From NCBI GenBank assembly GCA_964608315.1, contig CAZSNF010000023.1, forward strand, positions 1-41,813: a stretch of DNA of 41,813 nt, written 5' to 3'. Below the pieces are notes generated by a model that had not been told where the DNA came from, made no database searches, and worked only from the letters and a program-made list of their open reading frames with translations. This stretch comes from VXPQ01 sp964608315. Its GTDB lineage: Bacteria; Bacteroidota; Rhodothermia; Rhodothermales; VXPQ01. The stretch's first letter is position 1, and every line of letters starts with the position of its first letter. The position numbers and the translations under genes were made by a program. Shown here piece by piece: positions 31,783-39,799 of this stretch.

Positions 31783-32997
31783 ATGAATCTCTTTCGCACG
31801 CTTCGCCTCGCCTTTATGATGTTTGTGCAGTTCTTCATTTGGGGATCGTGGGCTACTACGCTTACCAATTACATGATCTCCGAGGGTATGGGGGAGCATG
31901 TCGCGCTGGCGTTTTCATTTGGTCCCATCGCCTGTATTGCGGCGCCTTTTTTCGTAGGGATGGTGGCGGACCGGTTTTTCAACACGGAGAAGGTGCTGGC
32001 CGCGTTGTTTCTGCTGGCCGGGATCGCCATGGTCTTTATGCCGACGTTTGCGGGCACGCCGCTCTTTTTGCCCCTGCTCGCCGCACACACGCTGTGCTAT
32101 TTCCCGACGCTTGCCCTGACTTCTTCGCTGGCGTTCCACCACATTGAAAATCAGGAGAAGGAGTTTCCGGTCATTCGCGTTTTCGGGACCATTGGATGGA
32201 TTGTGACGGGCCTGGTCATTAGTTGGGTGCTTGAGGCGGATACCGAGGCTACGCCCATGTACCTTGGAGGGGGCGCATCGCTTCTGCTGGGGCTGTATTG
32301 CTTCACCTTGCCCAAAACGCCGCCGCCGTCGCGGGGCGAGCGTACGTCCTGGCGGCAGATTTCCGGGCTGGACGCGCTGAAGCAGGTTCGTTCGAAGCCG
32401 CTTATCGTGCTGCTTGTTTCCGCTACGCTGGCGTACATCGGGTTCGGGACCTATTTCCCCTACGCGCCCGCGTATCTGCTGGACGCCGGTATTGAGCGGG
32501 TGGCAGGCACGATGACATACGGCCAGATGTCCGAAATCTTCTTCATGCTGATGATTCCGTTCTGCTTCCGGCGGCTGGGCGTGAAGTGGATGCTTTTTAT
32601 CGGCATTCTCGCCTGGTTCGTGCGCTTCGGTCTATTCGCCGGAGCGGCGGTCGACGGCGTGTACTGGATGATTCTGCTTGGCATTCTGATTCATGGCCTG
32701 TGCTACGATTTCTTCTTCGTAACCGGGCAGATCTACGTGGACAAGAAGACGCCTCCCGCCGTGCGCGGTCAGATACAGGGGCTGCTCGTGCTGTTGACCT
32801 TCGGGCTGGGCATGTTCCTCGGGGCGCAGGTTTCGGGGTTGGTCGTGCAAGCGGTTTCCGCCAGCGACGTCATTGCCTCTCCGGAGCAATGGCGTTCGTT
32901 CTGGGGCATTTTCTCTGGCGCAATGCTCGTGTTTTCCGCCGTCTTCTTCCTGATGTTCCACGACAAGGTGGACGCGGAGGATGTGAAGGCTACGTAG
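31783..32997 (+). CDS. MFS transporter, nucleoside:H+ symporter (NupG)-like
   Basis: A 404-residue protein with 12 predicted membrane spans. The start MNLFRTLRLAFMMFVQFFIW and GSWATTLTNYM, then ENQEKEFPVIRVFGTIGWIV and GQIYVDKKTPPAVRGQIQGL, resemble the nucleoside:H+ symporter group of the major facilitator superfamily (E. coli NupG/XapB). Substrate is not certain; in Planctomycetes and Rhodothermota relatives sit near sugar oxidoreductases. A second nucleoside-type transporter (NupC family) lies 3.4 kb downstream, which makes nucleoside use plausible. Confidence 0.85.
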   Translation: MNLFRTLRLAFMMFVQFFIWGSWATTLTNYMISEGMGEHVALAFSFGPIACIAAPFFVGMVADRFFNTEKVLAALFLLAGIAMVFMPTFAGTPLFLPLLAAHTLCYFPTLALTSSLAFHHIENQEKEFPVIRVFGTIGWIVTGLVISWVLEADTEATPMYLGGGASLLLGLYCFTLPKTPPPSRGERTSWRQISGLDALKQVRSKPLIVLLVSATLAYIGFGTYFPYAPAYLLDAGIERVAGTMTYGQMSEIFFMLMIPFCFRRLGVKWMLFIGILAWFVRFGLFAGAAVDGVYWMILLGILIHGLCYDFFFVTGQIYVDKKTPPAVRGQIQGLLVLLTFGLGMFLGAQVSGLVVQAVSASDVIASPEQWRSFWGIFSGAMLVFSAVFFLMFHDKVDAEDVKAT

Positions 32998-33077
32998 GGC
33001 GCGGCGCCCGCGGAGGGCGGTGGCCCTGCGTTTTGACAATGGGCCATGCCGCCGCCCGCCATATCTCGACTTGAATT

Positions 33078-34160
33078 ATGTCTTTTTCTTCCCGCAGACA
33101 TTTCCTGAAAGCCGCAGCGACGGCGGTTGGCGCGGTTTCGCTGGGCGGCGTCGCAACCGCGGCGGCGTCCCGGACCGCCCCGGCAGTCCTGGTGCGTCCG
33201 CGTCTGTCCGACGAGACGCTGGGGCATGGAGATTTCCGGTACCGGGTCGAGGCGGACTGGAGCGATCTGGACCCTGGTCGTACGCCGGTGAAGAATTGTC
33301 ACGAGATGGCGATGTCCCGCGACGGACGGCTTTTCATGATCACCGACGAGGTGCGCAACAACGTGATCGTTTTCGACAAGTCCGGGCGGCTGCTCGAAAC
33401 ATGGGGCGCGGACTATCCCGGCGGCCATGGCCTTACGCTGTGGGACGCCGGAGGCGAAGAATTTTTGTTCCTTTGCGATTTTGATCGGGGCGTCGTGGAC
33501 AAGACGACGCTGGACGGTCGCGTGTTGCTTACCCTTGGGCATCCGTCGGCGGTGGGCGCCTACGACGCCGAGGCCCCGTTCAAACCCACCGAAACTGCGA
33601 TCGGGCCGAACGGGGATATTTACGTGGCCGACGGGTACGGCTCGCAATACATTCTTCAGTATTCCCCGACCGGTGAATTCATTCGAAAATTCGGCGGCGC
33701 GGGCGATGGAGACGAGCAGTTTTCGACAGCCCATGGCGTGGCGGTCGATGCGCGTTCCGGTACGCCGACGCTGTTGTGCACGTCTCGCGGTCACAACAGC
33801 TTCAAGCGGTTCAGCCTTGCGGGCGAATACCTTGGAACCCTTTTTCTGCCGGGGGCCTATGTGTGCCGCGCCGTGCTGGATGGAGATAATGTGTACGCGG
33901 GGGTATGCTGGTCCCGCCTCCGGTATTTGAACCAGACCCCGAATTCGGGTTTCGTAACGATTCTGGATCGCAATGATCGCGTCGCGTCGAACCCCGGGGG
34001 TACGGCGCCGGCGTACGAAGACGGGGTTTTGCAGTTGATGGTGCAGGCGGAGCCGATCTTTCGGCATTGCCATGATGTATGCGTGGACGACGACAAGAAC
34101 CTCTACGTATGCCAGTGGAATGCTTCCGGGACGTATCCGGTCAAACTGCACCGCGTTTGA
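33078..34160 (+). CDS. Tat-exported NHL/6-bladed beta-propeller protein
   Basis: A 360-residue protein with a twin-arginine signal (SSRRHFLKAAATAVGAVSLG) and propeller-type repeats: NCHEMAMSRDGRLFMITDEV, NVIVFDKSGRLLETWG, TETAIGPNGDIYVADGYGSQ, FSTAHGVAVDARSG and CHDVCVDDDKNLYVCQWN. The DG-lyVaD pattern is that of NHL repeats. It is probably a periplasmic binding or enzymatic protein (peptidylglycine lyase-like or sugar-acting); no catalytic residues are evident. The cytochrome gene starts 14 bp after its stop, so these two are probably co-transcribed. Confidence 0.87.
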   Translation: MSFSSRRHFLKAAATAVGAVSLGGVATAAASRTAPAVLVRPRLSDETLGHGDFRYRVEADWSDLDPGRTPVKNCHEMAMSRDGRLFMITDEVRNNVIVFDKSGRLLETWGADYPGGHGLTLWDAGGEEFLFLCDFDRGVVDKTTLDGRVLLTLGHPSAVGAYDAEAPFKPTETAIGPNGDIYVADGYGSQYILQYSPTGEFIRKFGGAGDGDEQFSTAHGVAVDARSGTPTLLCTSRGHNSFKRFSLAGEYLGTLFLPGAYVCRAVLDGDNVYAGVCWSRLRYLNQTPNSGFVTILDRNDRVASNPGGTAPAYEDGVLQLMVQAEPIFRHCHDVCVDDDKNLYVCQWNASGTYPVKLHRV

Positions 34161-34174
34161 GTTTTCTGTCCGTC

Positions 34175-35668
34175 ATGAGCAAGAAAGGCTGGATATGGGG
34201 CGTTGCGCTGCTGCTTGCGGCCCTGCTCCTTGTTTTTATCCTCGGACTGGACCGCGGCGACGCTCCGGGGTTTGTGCTCTTTCTGGGCAGGTTCCATCCT
34301 GTCGTCGTGCATTTCCCGATTGCGTTGTTGCTTTTTGGGGCTGCGGTCGAGTTGATCGGCCCGCGTTCCCGAAGTCTGGCGCGGGTGCGCCCGGTTGCGC
34401 CGTTTTTGCTTCTGCTGGGGGCCTTGTCTTCGCTGGCGGCGACGGCGCTGGGGTACATGCTTTCGCTTGCCGGGGGATATGAAGAAGGATTGCTGACGTT
34501 GCACCTGCGGTTCGGCCTGGCGGTTACGGCGCTGGCCTTTGTGCTTGCGTTCGTTTCGGCCTGGCTGCCGGAGCCGGGCAAGGCATACCGGGCGGCGTTG
34601 GCCGGGCTGATCGCGCTGGTCGTGCTTGCGGGGCATTTCGGGGGCAGCATGGCGCGGGGAAGCGGGTATCTTACCTATTATCTTCCCGCCCCGGTCAAGT
34701 CGCTTTTAGGGGTTTCCGGCGGCGTTCCCGACGGACTGATCGCCAATGTGGATTCGGCGTACGTGTATGCGGATCTGGTGCAGCCTGTGCTGGACAGGCG
34801 GTGTGTTTCGTGCCATGGTCCCGGCAAGTCCAGCGGCGCCTTGCGGCTCGATACGCCCGAAGGCATTGAAGAAGGAGGGCGCGACGGGCCTGCTTTCGTC
34901 GCCGGATATCCGGCGCAAAGCGAAATACTGCGCCGCGTTACGCTCCCGCCCTACGACGAGGACGCCATGCCTCCCGACGGGGCCGCCCCGCTGGACGTGG
35001 GCGAAACCGAAGTCATCCGATGGTGGATCGAAAACGGCGCTTCGTTCGATATGCGCGTGGCGGAGATCGAGGAAACTCCCACGGCGGTCAGCACCTTTCT
35101 TGCGCGCGTGTCGCTTCCGCGGGCGGAGCGTCCTTCCGGCATTTTTGCGCTGGACGTGTCGCAGGCGGACACGAGTGCGGTGGCGGCGTTGTCCGAGGCG
35201 GGCCTGGCAGTTTCGCACCTTGCGCCGGATGCGCCGTTTTTGCAGGTGGCCGCGGTCAGCGTGCGCGGAGATTTCGGGGACGCCGAACTGGACGCCTTGC
35301 AGTCCGTCGCGCCGCAGATCGCTGTGCTGGATATAGGCCACACCCAAGTGACCGACGCCGGGGCCGCCGTGCTTGCAGGGTTGCCGCATCTCGTGCGCTT
35401 GCATCTCGAAGGCACGGGGGTGGGCGATTCGGCGCTCGAACAGATAACCGGCCTGCAATATCTCGAATACCTGAATCTGTACGGTACGCAGGTGACCGAC
35501 GAGGGCCTCGAACACGTGCGCAATCTGCCTGCGCTGCAAAGCATATACCTTTGGCGAAGCGGCGTTACGGAGGCGGGCGCCGAAGCCTTGCGCGCCGCCC
35601 GCAGCGATATGGAGGTAAACATCGGCAACGCCTTGCTCGTCGTACCTGATTCCACGGCGGCGGAGTAA
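34175..35668 (+). CDS. Planctomycete-type cytochrome c with membrane and LRR domains
   Basis: A 497-residue protein with three parts. Residues 1-160 hold about five hydrophobic segments including GRFHPVVVHFPIALLLFGAA, the DUF2231-like membrane domain. Next is a class of cytochrome c seen in Planctomycetes (PSCyt1), with the heme site C-V-S-C-H (Cys210 to His214), YPAQSEILRRVTLP, and DEDAMPPDGA for the distal Met. From about residue 330 there are leucine-rich repeats (IAVLDIGHTQVTDAGAAVLA, LEYLNLYGTQVTDEGLEHVR). The repeats presumably bind a partner. Electron transfer at the outer face of the inner membrane is inferred. The ATG at 34175 is the first that leaves a normal membrane start. Confidence 0.9.
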   Translation: MSKKGWIWGVALLLAALLLVFILGLDRGDAPGFVLFLGRFHPVVVHFPIALLLFGAAVELIGPRSRSLARVRPVAPFLLLLGALSSLAATALGYMLSLAGGYEEGLLTLHLRFGLAVTALAFVLAFVSAWLPEPGKAYRAALAGLIALVVLAGHFGGSMARGSGYLTYYLPAPVKSLLGVSGGVPDGLIANVDSAYVYADLVQPVLDRRCVSCHGPGKSSGALRLDTPEGIEEGGRDGPAFVAGYPAQSEILRRVTLPPYDEDAMPPDGAAPLDVGETEVIRWWIENGASFDMRVAEIEETPTAVSTFLARVSLPRAERPSGIFALDVSQADTSAVAALSEAGLAVSHLAPDAPFLQVAAVSVRGDFGDAELDALQSVAPQIAVLDIGHTQVTDAGAAVLAGLPHLVRLHLEGTGVGDSALEQITGLQYLEYLNLYGTQVTDEGLEHVRNLPALQSIYLWRSGVTEAGAEALRAARSDMEVNIGNALLVVPDSTAAE

Positions 35669-35670
35669 GA

Positions 35671-35750
35671 AGCCGCGCTGCTTCGTCATTCCGCGCCGGC
35701 GCACCCCTCGCAGCCTCTGAACTTTGCAGATTTAATCAGCGTTTCCTATA
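35671..35750 (+). repeat. Interspersed hairpin repeat, copy R7 (right half only)
   Basis: It contains the end of module B1 (GCTTCGTCATTCC, then CGGCGCACCCCTCGCAGCCT) and the right family end GATTTAATCAGCGTTTCC. The left half is missing. It lies between the cytochrome gene and the next small lipoprotein gene on the same strand. Confidence 0.8.
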
Positions 35751-35814
35751 CTGCATTACGACAGGTCCCTGTGGCCGCTTCCGGTTTCTTTTCCCAAAAT
35801 CTTTGGATAAAATC

Positions 35815-36243
35815 ATGACCAAAGGCATGCGTTTTGTTTCTTTCTGGAGTCTTGTAGCCGTTGTGCTGATTATGAGCGGTTGCGCCGGTTCGGGCCGCAC
35901 AGCCCACCCCCTGGTCGGCAGTTGGGACTACGCCGTAGAAGCGCCCGACGCTACGTACGAGGGAACGATTACGTTTATGGATGGCGAGGAAGGGCTCATG
36001 GGCTCGATTATCGGGGACGGTTTTTCCGAATCGCTTCCGCTGGGCGGCGTTACGTTTGAGGAATCCATGCTCGATTTCGAGTTCAATACGCCCGATTTCG
36101 GCAGAATGACCGTGAGCGTTCAGGTGGAGGGCGACGCCTTTTCCGGGAATCTGAACGTAACGTCTTATGGCATGGATGCGCCTATCACGGGCATGCGGGC
36201 CGCCTCGGAGGACGATGAAGACGAAGACGAAGACGACGAGTAA
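35815..36243 (+). CDS. Small lipoprotein with acidic C-terminal tail
   Basis: A 142-residue protein with a lipoprotein signal (WSLVAVVLIMSGCAGSG), a beta-rich body (GSWDYAVEAPDATYEGTITF, FEFNTPDFGRMTVSVQVEGD), and a C-terminal run of 12 Asp/Glu residues (EDDEDEDEDDE). I cannot name a family; it is reminiscent of lipocalin-like or DUF4488-type lipoproteins of Bacteroidota. The acidic tail may bind cations. ATGs at 35815 and 35827 are both possible starts. Confidence 0.75.
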   Translation: MTKGMRFVSFWSLVAVVLIMSGCAGSGRTAHPLVGSWDYAVEAPDATYEGTITFMDGEEGLMGSIIGDGFSESLPLGGVTFEESMLDFEFNTPDFGRMTVSVQVEGDAFSGNLNVTSYGMDAPITGMRAASEDDEDEDEDDE

Positions 36244-36369
36244 GTCTCTTCGTCTGGCGAAGCGGGTTTCGTCCCGGAAAGTTTACGTCGGGCGATGCGT
36301 TCGCATGTTTTGCCGCGCGGGCTAAATGCGTAAACCGCGCCGGCGCGCATATCGGTATCGGAGTACGCC

Positions 36370-37605
36370 ATGGAGCGCCTGATCAGCCTTCTGGGCCTTT
36401 TCGTCTTTATGGGATTGGCCTGGCTTATTGGCGAGCGCAAGAAGTCGATAGACTGGCGCATTGCAGCAGGCGGCCTGGCGCTGCAATTCGCGCTGGCGCT
36501 TTTCATTTTCAAAACGCCGATAGGCGGCGCCGTATTTCAGGCGGTGGGCTATTTTTTCGAATCTCTCCTGGGTTTCGTCGACGCCGGGACCAGCCTCGTA
36601 TTCGGCGAGGAGTACGCGCATCATTTCTTCGCCTTCAAGTTGCTGCCGACGATCATTTTCTTTTCGTCGCTCATGTTCGCCCTGTATCACCTTGGCTTGT
36701 TTCAAAAGGTGGTCGGGGCGTTTGCCTGGGTCATGCAGCGTACGCTGGGTACGTCGGGGGCGGAAACGGTGTCTGCGGCGGCGAATGTTTTCGTGGGGCA
36801 GACGGAGGCGCCGCTTTTCGTGGGGCCGTACGTGGAAAGCATGACCAGATCCGAATTGATGTCGCTCATGACAGGCGGGTTCGCCACGATCGCCGGGGGC
36901 GTATTCGCGGCGTACGTGAGTCTTGGCGTCGATGCAGTGCACTTGCTGACTGCCTCGGTGATTTCCGCGCCGGCCGCGCTGCTGATCGCCAAATTGATGA
37001 TTCCCGAGACGGAGCAGCCTCGTACGCTGGGCAAGATTGCAGTGCATGTCGAGAAAAAACACGCCAATGTGGTGCATGCGGCGTCGGAAGGCGCGCTCGA
37101 AGGGCTGAAACTGACCCTCAACGTGGCGGCCATGCTTATCGCCGTGCTGGCGCTGGTCGCGATGGCCGATGCGGTCTTGTCGGCGGCGGGCGGATGGATT
37201 GGCGGATTTTTCGGGTACGACCACTGGGACTGGTCGCTGTCCAATATTTTCGGGTACGTTTTCGCTCCGCTTGCCTGGTTGATGGGAATTCCCTGGGTCG
37301 ATGCGTTCTACGTCGGCGAATTGATGGGCGTCAAGGTGGCGTTCAATGAATTCCTTGCCTATACCCAGCTGATCGAGTGGCGGCAGCCGGATTCGGGGGT
37401 CGAACTCAGCGAGCGCAGCAAGCTTATTCTGACCTATGCCCTGTGCGGCTTTTCGAATTTCGGGAGCATAGGCATCCAGATCGGGGGAATCGGGGGGATT
37501 GCGCCCAAACGCCGCGCAGATCTGGCGCGGCTTGGCTTCAGGGCCATGCTCGGCGGTGCGCTCGCCACGATGATGACGGCGTGCGTGGCGGGCATCCTGC
37601 TTTAA
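36370..37605 (+). CDS. NupC/CNT family nucleoside transporter
   Basis: A 411-residue concentrative nucleoside transporter (cation-coupled). Supporting sequence includes FKLLPTIIFFSSLMFALYHL, GTSGAETVSAAANVFVGQTE, APLFVGPYVESMTRSELMSL, TGGFATIAGGVFAAYVSLG, and CGFSNFGSIGIQIGGIGGIA near the C-terminus. These are the CNT pore and nucleoside-binding motifs. Length matches bacterial CNTs. The stop TAA is formed by the end of repeat R8 (CTTTAAGGAATCTCTGATC), so the native C-terminus could have been slightly trimmed. Confidence 0.95.
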   Translation: MERLISLLGLFVFMGLAWLIGERKKSIDWRIAAGGLALQFALALFIFKTPIGGAVFQAVGYFFESLLGFVDAGTSLVFGEEYAHHFFAFKLLPTIIFFSSLMFALYHLGLFQKVVGAFAWVMQRTLGTSGAETVSAAANVFVGQTEAPLFVGPYVESMTRSELMSLMTGGFATIAGGVFAAYVSLGVDAVHLLTASVISAPAALLIAKLMIPETEQPRTLGKIAVHVEKKHANVVHAASEGALEGLKLTLNVAAMLIAVLALVAMADAVLSAAGGWIGGFFGYDHWDWSLSNIFGYVFAPLAWLMGIPWVDAFYVGELMGVKVAFNEFLAYTQLIEWRQPDSGVELSERSKLILTYALCGFSNFGSIGIQIGGIGGIAPKRRADLARLGFRAMLGGALATMMTACVAGILL

Positions 37606-37684
37606 GGAATCTCTGATCAAAACCGCTTCGCTCAGCGCTTCCTTCGCAGTCCCTGATATTTTCGGATCGAATCAGCGTATCCCC
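37601..37684. repeat. Interspersed hairpin repeat, copy R8 (short)
   Basis: An 84-bp copy with left end TTTAAGGAATCTCTGATC, a truncated middle (CGCTTCGCTCAGCGCTTCC) and right end GATCGAATCAGCGTATCCCC. It lacks module B. It lies between convergent nupC-like and DUF1761 genes. Confidence 0.7.
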
Positions 37685-37692
37685 TGCGTCCT

Positions 37693-37728
37693 GAAAAGCC
37701 CCGCGCGCGGATTGCGGCGGGGCTTTTC
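37693..37728. terminator. Bidirectional rho-independent terminator
   Basis: A perfect 12-bp stem, GAAAAGCCCCGC (37693-37704) with GCGGGGCTTTTC (37717-37728), with A-run and T-run on either side. It sits between two convergent genes and can serve both. Confidence 0.85.
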
Positions 37729-37757
37729 GCGCCTGTCGCTGCGTACATGGGAGATGG

Positions 37758-38159
37758 CTACCAGGCTCCGAGGACGCCGCCCATTACGATGAAGTTGACG
37801 GCATGGTATCCTGCATTGATGAGATACAGTTTCAGGGATTTATTCTCGAACAGGTACGAGGTGCCCATGGCGGCGCCTACCCATCCGATTCCGGCAAGCG
37901 CTCCGGCGCCCATCCCCCAGGAAAACGTAGCGTCCGGGCCAAGGAACAGGTCCAGGTTTACGGCGATGATCAGGGCCAGAATGAAGGCTGCGCCGTAGAT
38001 GCGCGGCATATTGCCGCTTTGTATGTCTTCGTCGGTGAAGCCGTTTTCCTCCATCCAGACTTTGCCGAAAAGGATGGGCGAATACCAGAGCATGCCCACG
38101 GCGAAGCTGGAGAGGGCCGCTACGACGACGGAGAGGTAGTTTATCGAGGAAAAATCCAT
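37758..38159 (-). CDS. DUF1761 domain-containing membrane protein
   Basis: A 133-residue protein with four hydrophobic segments. YLSVVVAALSSFAVGMLWYS and PILFGKVWMEENGFTDEDI match the DUF1761 family, and so does the C-terminal INAGYHAVNFIVMGGVLGAW. Function is unknown. It stands alone on the minus strand between the terminator and the vapBC-like pair. No ribosome-binding site is evident. Confidence 0.88.
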   Translation of the reverse strand: MDFSSINYLSVVVAALSSFAVGMLWYSPILFGKVWMEENGFTDEDIQSGNMPRIYGAAFILALIIAVNLDLFLGPDATFSWGMGAGALAGIGWVGAAMGTSYLFENKSLKLYLINAGYHAVNFIVMGGVLGAW

Positions 38160-38526
38160 GACGTACGCATGTGTTTGGTGGATGGGGGCGGGCTTCGTGT
38201 CTGGAATTTAATGGTTATTTCATGATTATGACAAGGGTTTTGCGCGTTGGCCCTCGCCGCCGCGCCTGCTTGCCGGTCCGGGCAGCTCCGGTCGAGAACG
38301 GATTCCCGCATTTTATTTGACGCGAAACGGTCATTGGGTGTCCCGGGGACGTGAAGAATATACATAATCTTTTAATTTATAAAATCTTATAGTAAATTAT
38401 TCTTGTTTGACGGTTATTTGACGGAACGGGGCGCTTCGGGCGGATATGAAACAATCCGGGGCGGGCTGGATTCATATGCTGTCGAACACAGAAAATGTGA
38501 ACCTGCAAAACCGCGAAACCGCGATC
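38160..38526. other. 367-bp intergenic stretch before the vapBC-like pair
   Basis: The first 200 bp are GC-rich and show nothing recognisable. From about 38365 to 38405 the sequence is strongly AT-rich and holds an inverted repeat listed separately. TTTGACG occurs three times (near 38321, 38405 and 38416). An in-frame ATG at 38446 would extend the antitoxin by 27 residues but has no homology. Confidence 0.5.
38374..38398. promoter_or_regulatory. AT-rich palindrome upstream of the vapBC-like pair
   Basis: AATTTATAA (38374-38382) faces TTATAGTAAATT (38387-38398), an imperfect palindrome in an AT-rich patch about 130 bp before the antitoxin ATG. It includes TATAAA-like boxes and could be a promoter with an operator for antitoxin autoregulation. 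Confidence 0.4.
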
Positions 38527-38835
38527 ATGAAGAACATCACCGTATCCATAGACGAGCAGACTTACCGCTGCGCCCGCATTCGGGCGGCGGAGTTGGACAC
38601 ATCGGTTTCCGCCCTGGTGCGGGGGTATTTGAGGAGTTTGACGTCTGGCGACGCAGGCAAACAATCCTTCTCCAAGCGGCGAATCGAAACAGCCGCCGTG
38701 CTTCGCGCCAGAGAATTGGAAGAGGTTTTTGCCGATTTTGAAGCGCGGGGCGTGGGATTGTGCATGGCGGAGAATCTGACGCGAGACGAATTATACGAAG
38801 AGGCGATAAACAGCAAATCCGATGCGGTTCATTGA
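38527..38835 (+). CDS. Ribbon-helix-helix antitoxin, VapB-like
   Basis: A 102-residue protein whose start MKNITVSIDEQTYRCARIRA and following AAELDTSVSALVRGYLRSL match the ribbon-helix-helix DNA-binding fold of antitoxins paired with PIN toxins. The C-terminal part (RARELEEVFADFEARGVGLC ... NLTRDELYEE) should wrap the toxin. It overlaps the toxin gene by 14 bp (38822-38835), which is typical of toxin-antitoxin operons. The ATG at 38527 is preferred over 38446. Confidence 0.85.
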   Translation: MKNITVSIDEQTYRCARIRAAELDTSVSALVRGYLRSLTSGDAGKQSFSKRRIETAAVLRARELEEVFADFEARGVGLCMAENLTRDELYEEAINSKSDAVH

Positions 38836-39241
38836 TACGAATGTGTTGCTTTATGCGGTCAGTACTTCGCCAGAGGATGCTGGCAAGCGCCGACGCGCCC
38901 AGGCTTTGCTGAAGGAGCCCGATTTGGCGATATCCGTGCAGGTTCTTCAGGAATTCTATTATCAGGCAGTGCGACGCGGCGGGATGACACACGAGGATGC
39001 TTTGTCGTTTTTGAGGCCAATTATGAGATTCCCCGTGCAGGACGTCACGCTGGATGTGTTCCGCGAAGCGGTGGCTATCAGTCGGCGTTTTCAACTGTCG
39101 TATTGGGACGGCGCGATCCTGGCGGCCGCGCGTACGCTGGGTTGCGACGCCGTGTACACCGAGGACTTGAATGCGGGACAGGATTACGGTGGCGTCCATG
39201 CGGTGAATCCGTTTGCGGACCCGGCAATATCGTCGAAATAA
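38822..39241 (+). CDS. PIN-domain ribonuclease toxin, VapC-like
   Basis: A 139-residue PIN-domain protein. The conserved acidic residues are visible: Asp5 in MRFIDTNVLLYA, Glu in VLQEFYYQAV, Asp in QLSYWDGAILAAA, and Asp in AVYTEDLNAG. It would cleave RNA (often tRNA or rRNA) when not bound by its antitoxin. Length is normal and there are no interruptions, so the pair looks intact. This contrasts with the wrecked locus at 26 kb. Confidence 0.9.
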   Translation: MRFIDTNVLLYAVSTSPEDAGKRRRAQALLKEPDLAISVQVLQEFYYQAVRRGGMTHEDALSFLRPIMRFPVQDVTLDVFREAVAISRRFQLSYWDGAILAAARTLGCDAVYTEDLNAGQDYGGVHAVNPFADPAISSK

Positions 39242-39417
39242 TGGCCGTCATATCGTCTTTCAGGCGCATCTGCGCCATCTTCGTGCGAGTCGGGCATTGT
39301 TCAGGCCGTCGCGCTTTTCGGTTGCGGCGAGGCCTGGCGTGCATCGCTGCTTGCATCCGCTGCTTCAACGAAGAATATTTTCGCCAGAGCCTTGACAATC
39401 TGACTCCGACGAAGTAG
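39242..39417. other. Intergenic stretch after vapC-like gene
   Basis: A 58-codon frame starts at 39241 inside the toxin stop (TAATG), but the product (FRRICAIFVRVGHCSGRRAF...) is Arg/Cys-rich and looks like nothing known. I treat it as non-coding. No other structure is seen before repeat R9. Confidence 0.4.
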
Positions 39418-39679
39418 TTTAAGAACCTCTGATTAATTCTGCTTCGATCAGCGCTTCGCGTTCGCGCGTATAGCGACATTATGGCGGCGTCGTTGCAATC
39501 AGCGGCATACGCTACGGATTCGGGCGCGGCGGACGCGAAGCGCCCTGCGGGAGGCCGCGAGGAACGCGCTGACCGCGTCATTCCTCATTATGCGGGGCCT
39601 GCCGCATTGCTTCGTCATTCCTTGCCGGCGCGTTCCTCGCAGCCTCTGAACTTTCCAGAATTAATCAGAGGTTCCTTAA
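39418..39679 (+). repeat. Interspersed hairpin repeat, copy R9 (full length, module B1)
   Basis: This is the cleanest copy. The left end is TTAAGAACCTCTGATTAATT. Stem arms are GCGCTTCGCGT (39451-39461) and ACGCGAAGCGC (39533-39543). Module B1 has perfect outer arms GAGGAACGCGC (39559-39569) / GCGCGTTCCTC (39628-39638) and inner hairpin ATGCGG (39590-39595) / CCGCAT (39602-39607). The right end is TTAATCAGAGGTTCCTTAA. The 120 bp after it, up to the surface protein gene, hold a TCCGG-TTTTT-CCGGA hairpin (39759-39773) and nothing else evident. Confidence 0.9.
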
Positions 39680-39799
39680 CGGACGAAAAGCCGCTGTTGA
39701 TTTTTTATAAGGCGGCGTAACCTGCCGCTACCCTGCATTTGACGGCTCTCGAAAACTGTCCGGTTTTTCCGGATTGATGCAGAATATCCCCCGGATTCA

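Noticed and set aside
39103..39417. Frame overlapping and following the vapC-like gene, including a possible 58-residue product from 39241
   Set aside because: Most of it is a shadow of vapC, and the extension is Arg/Cys-rich without homology or a ribosome-binding site.
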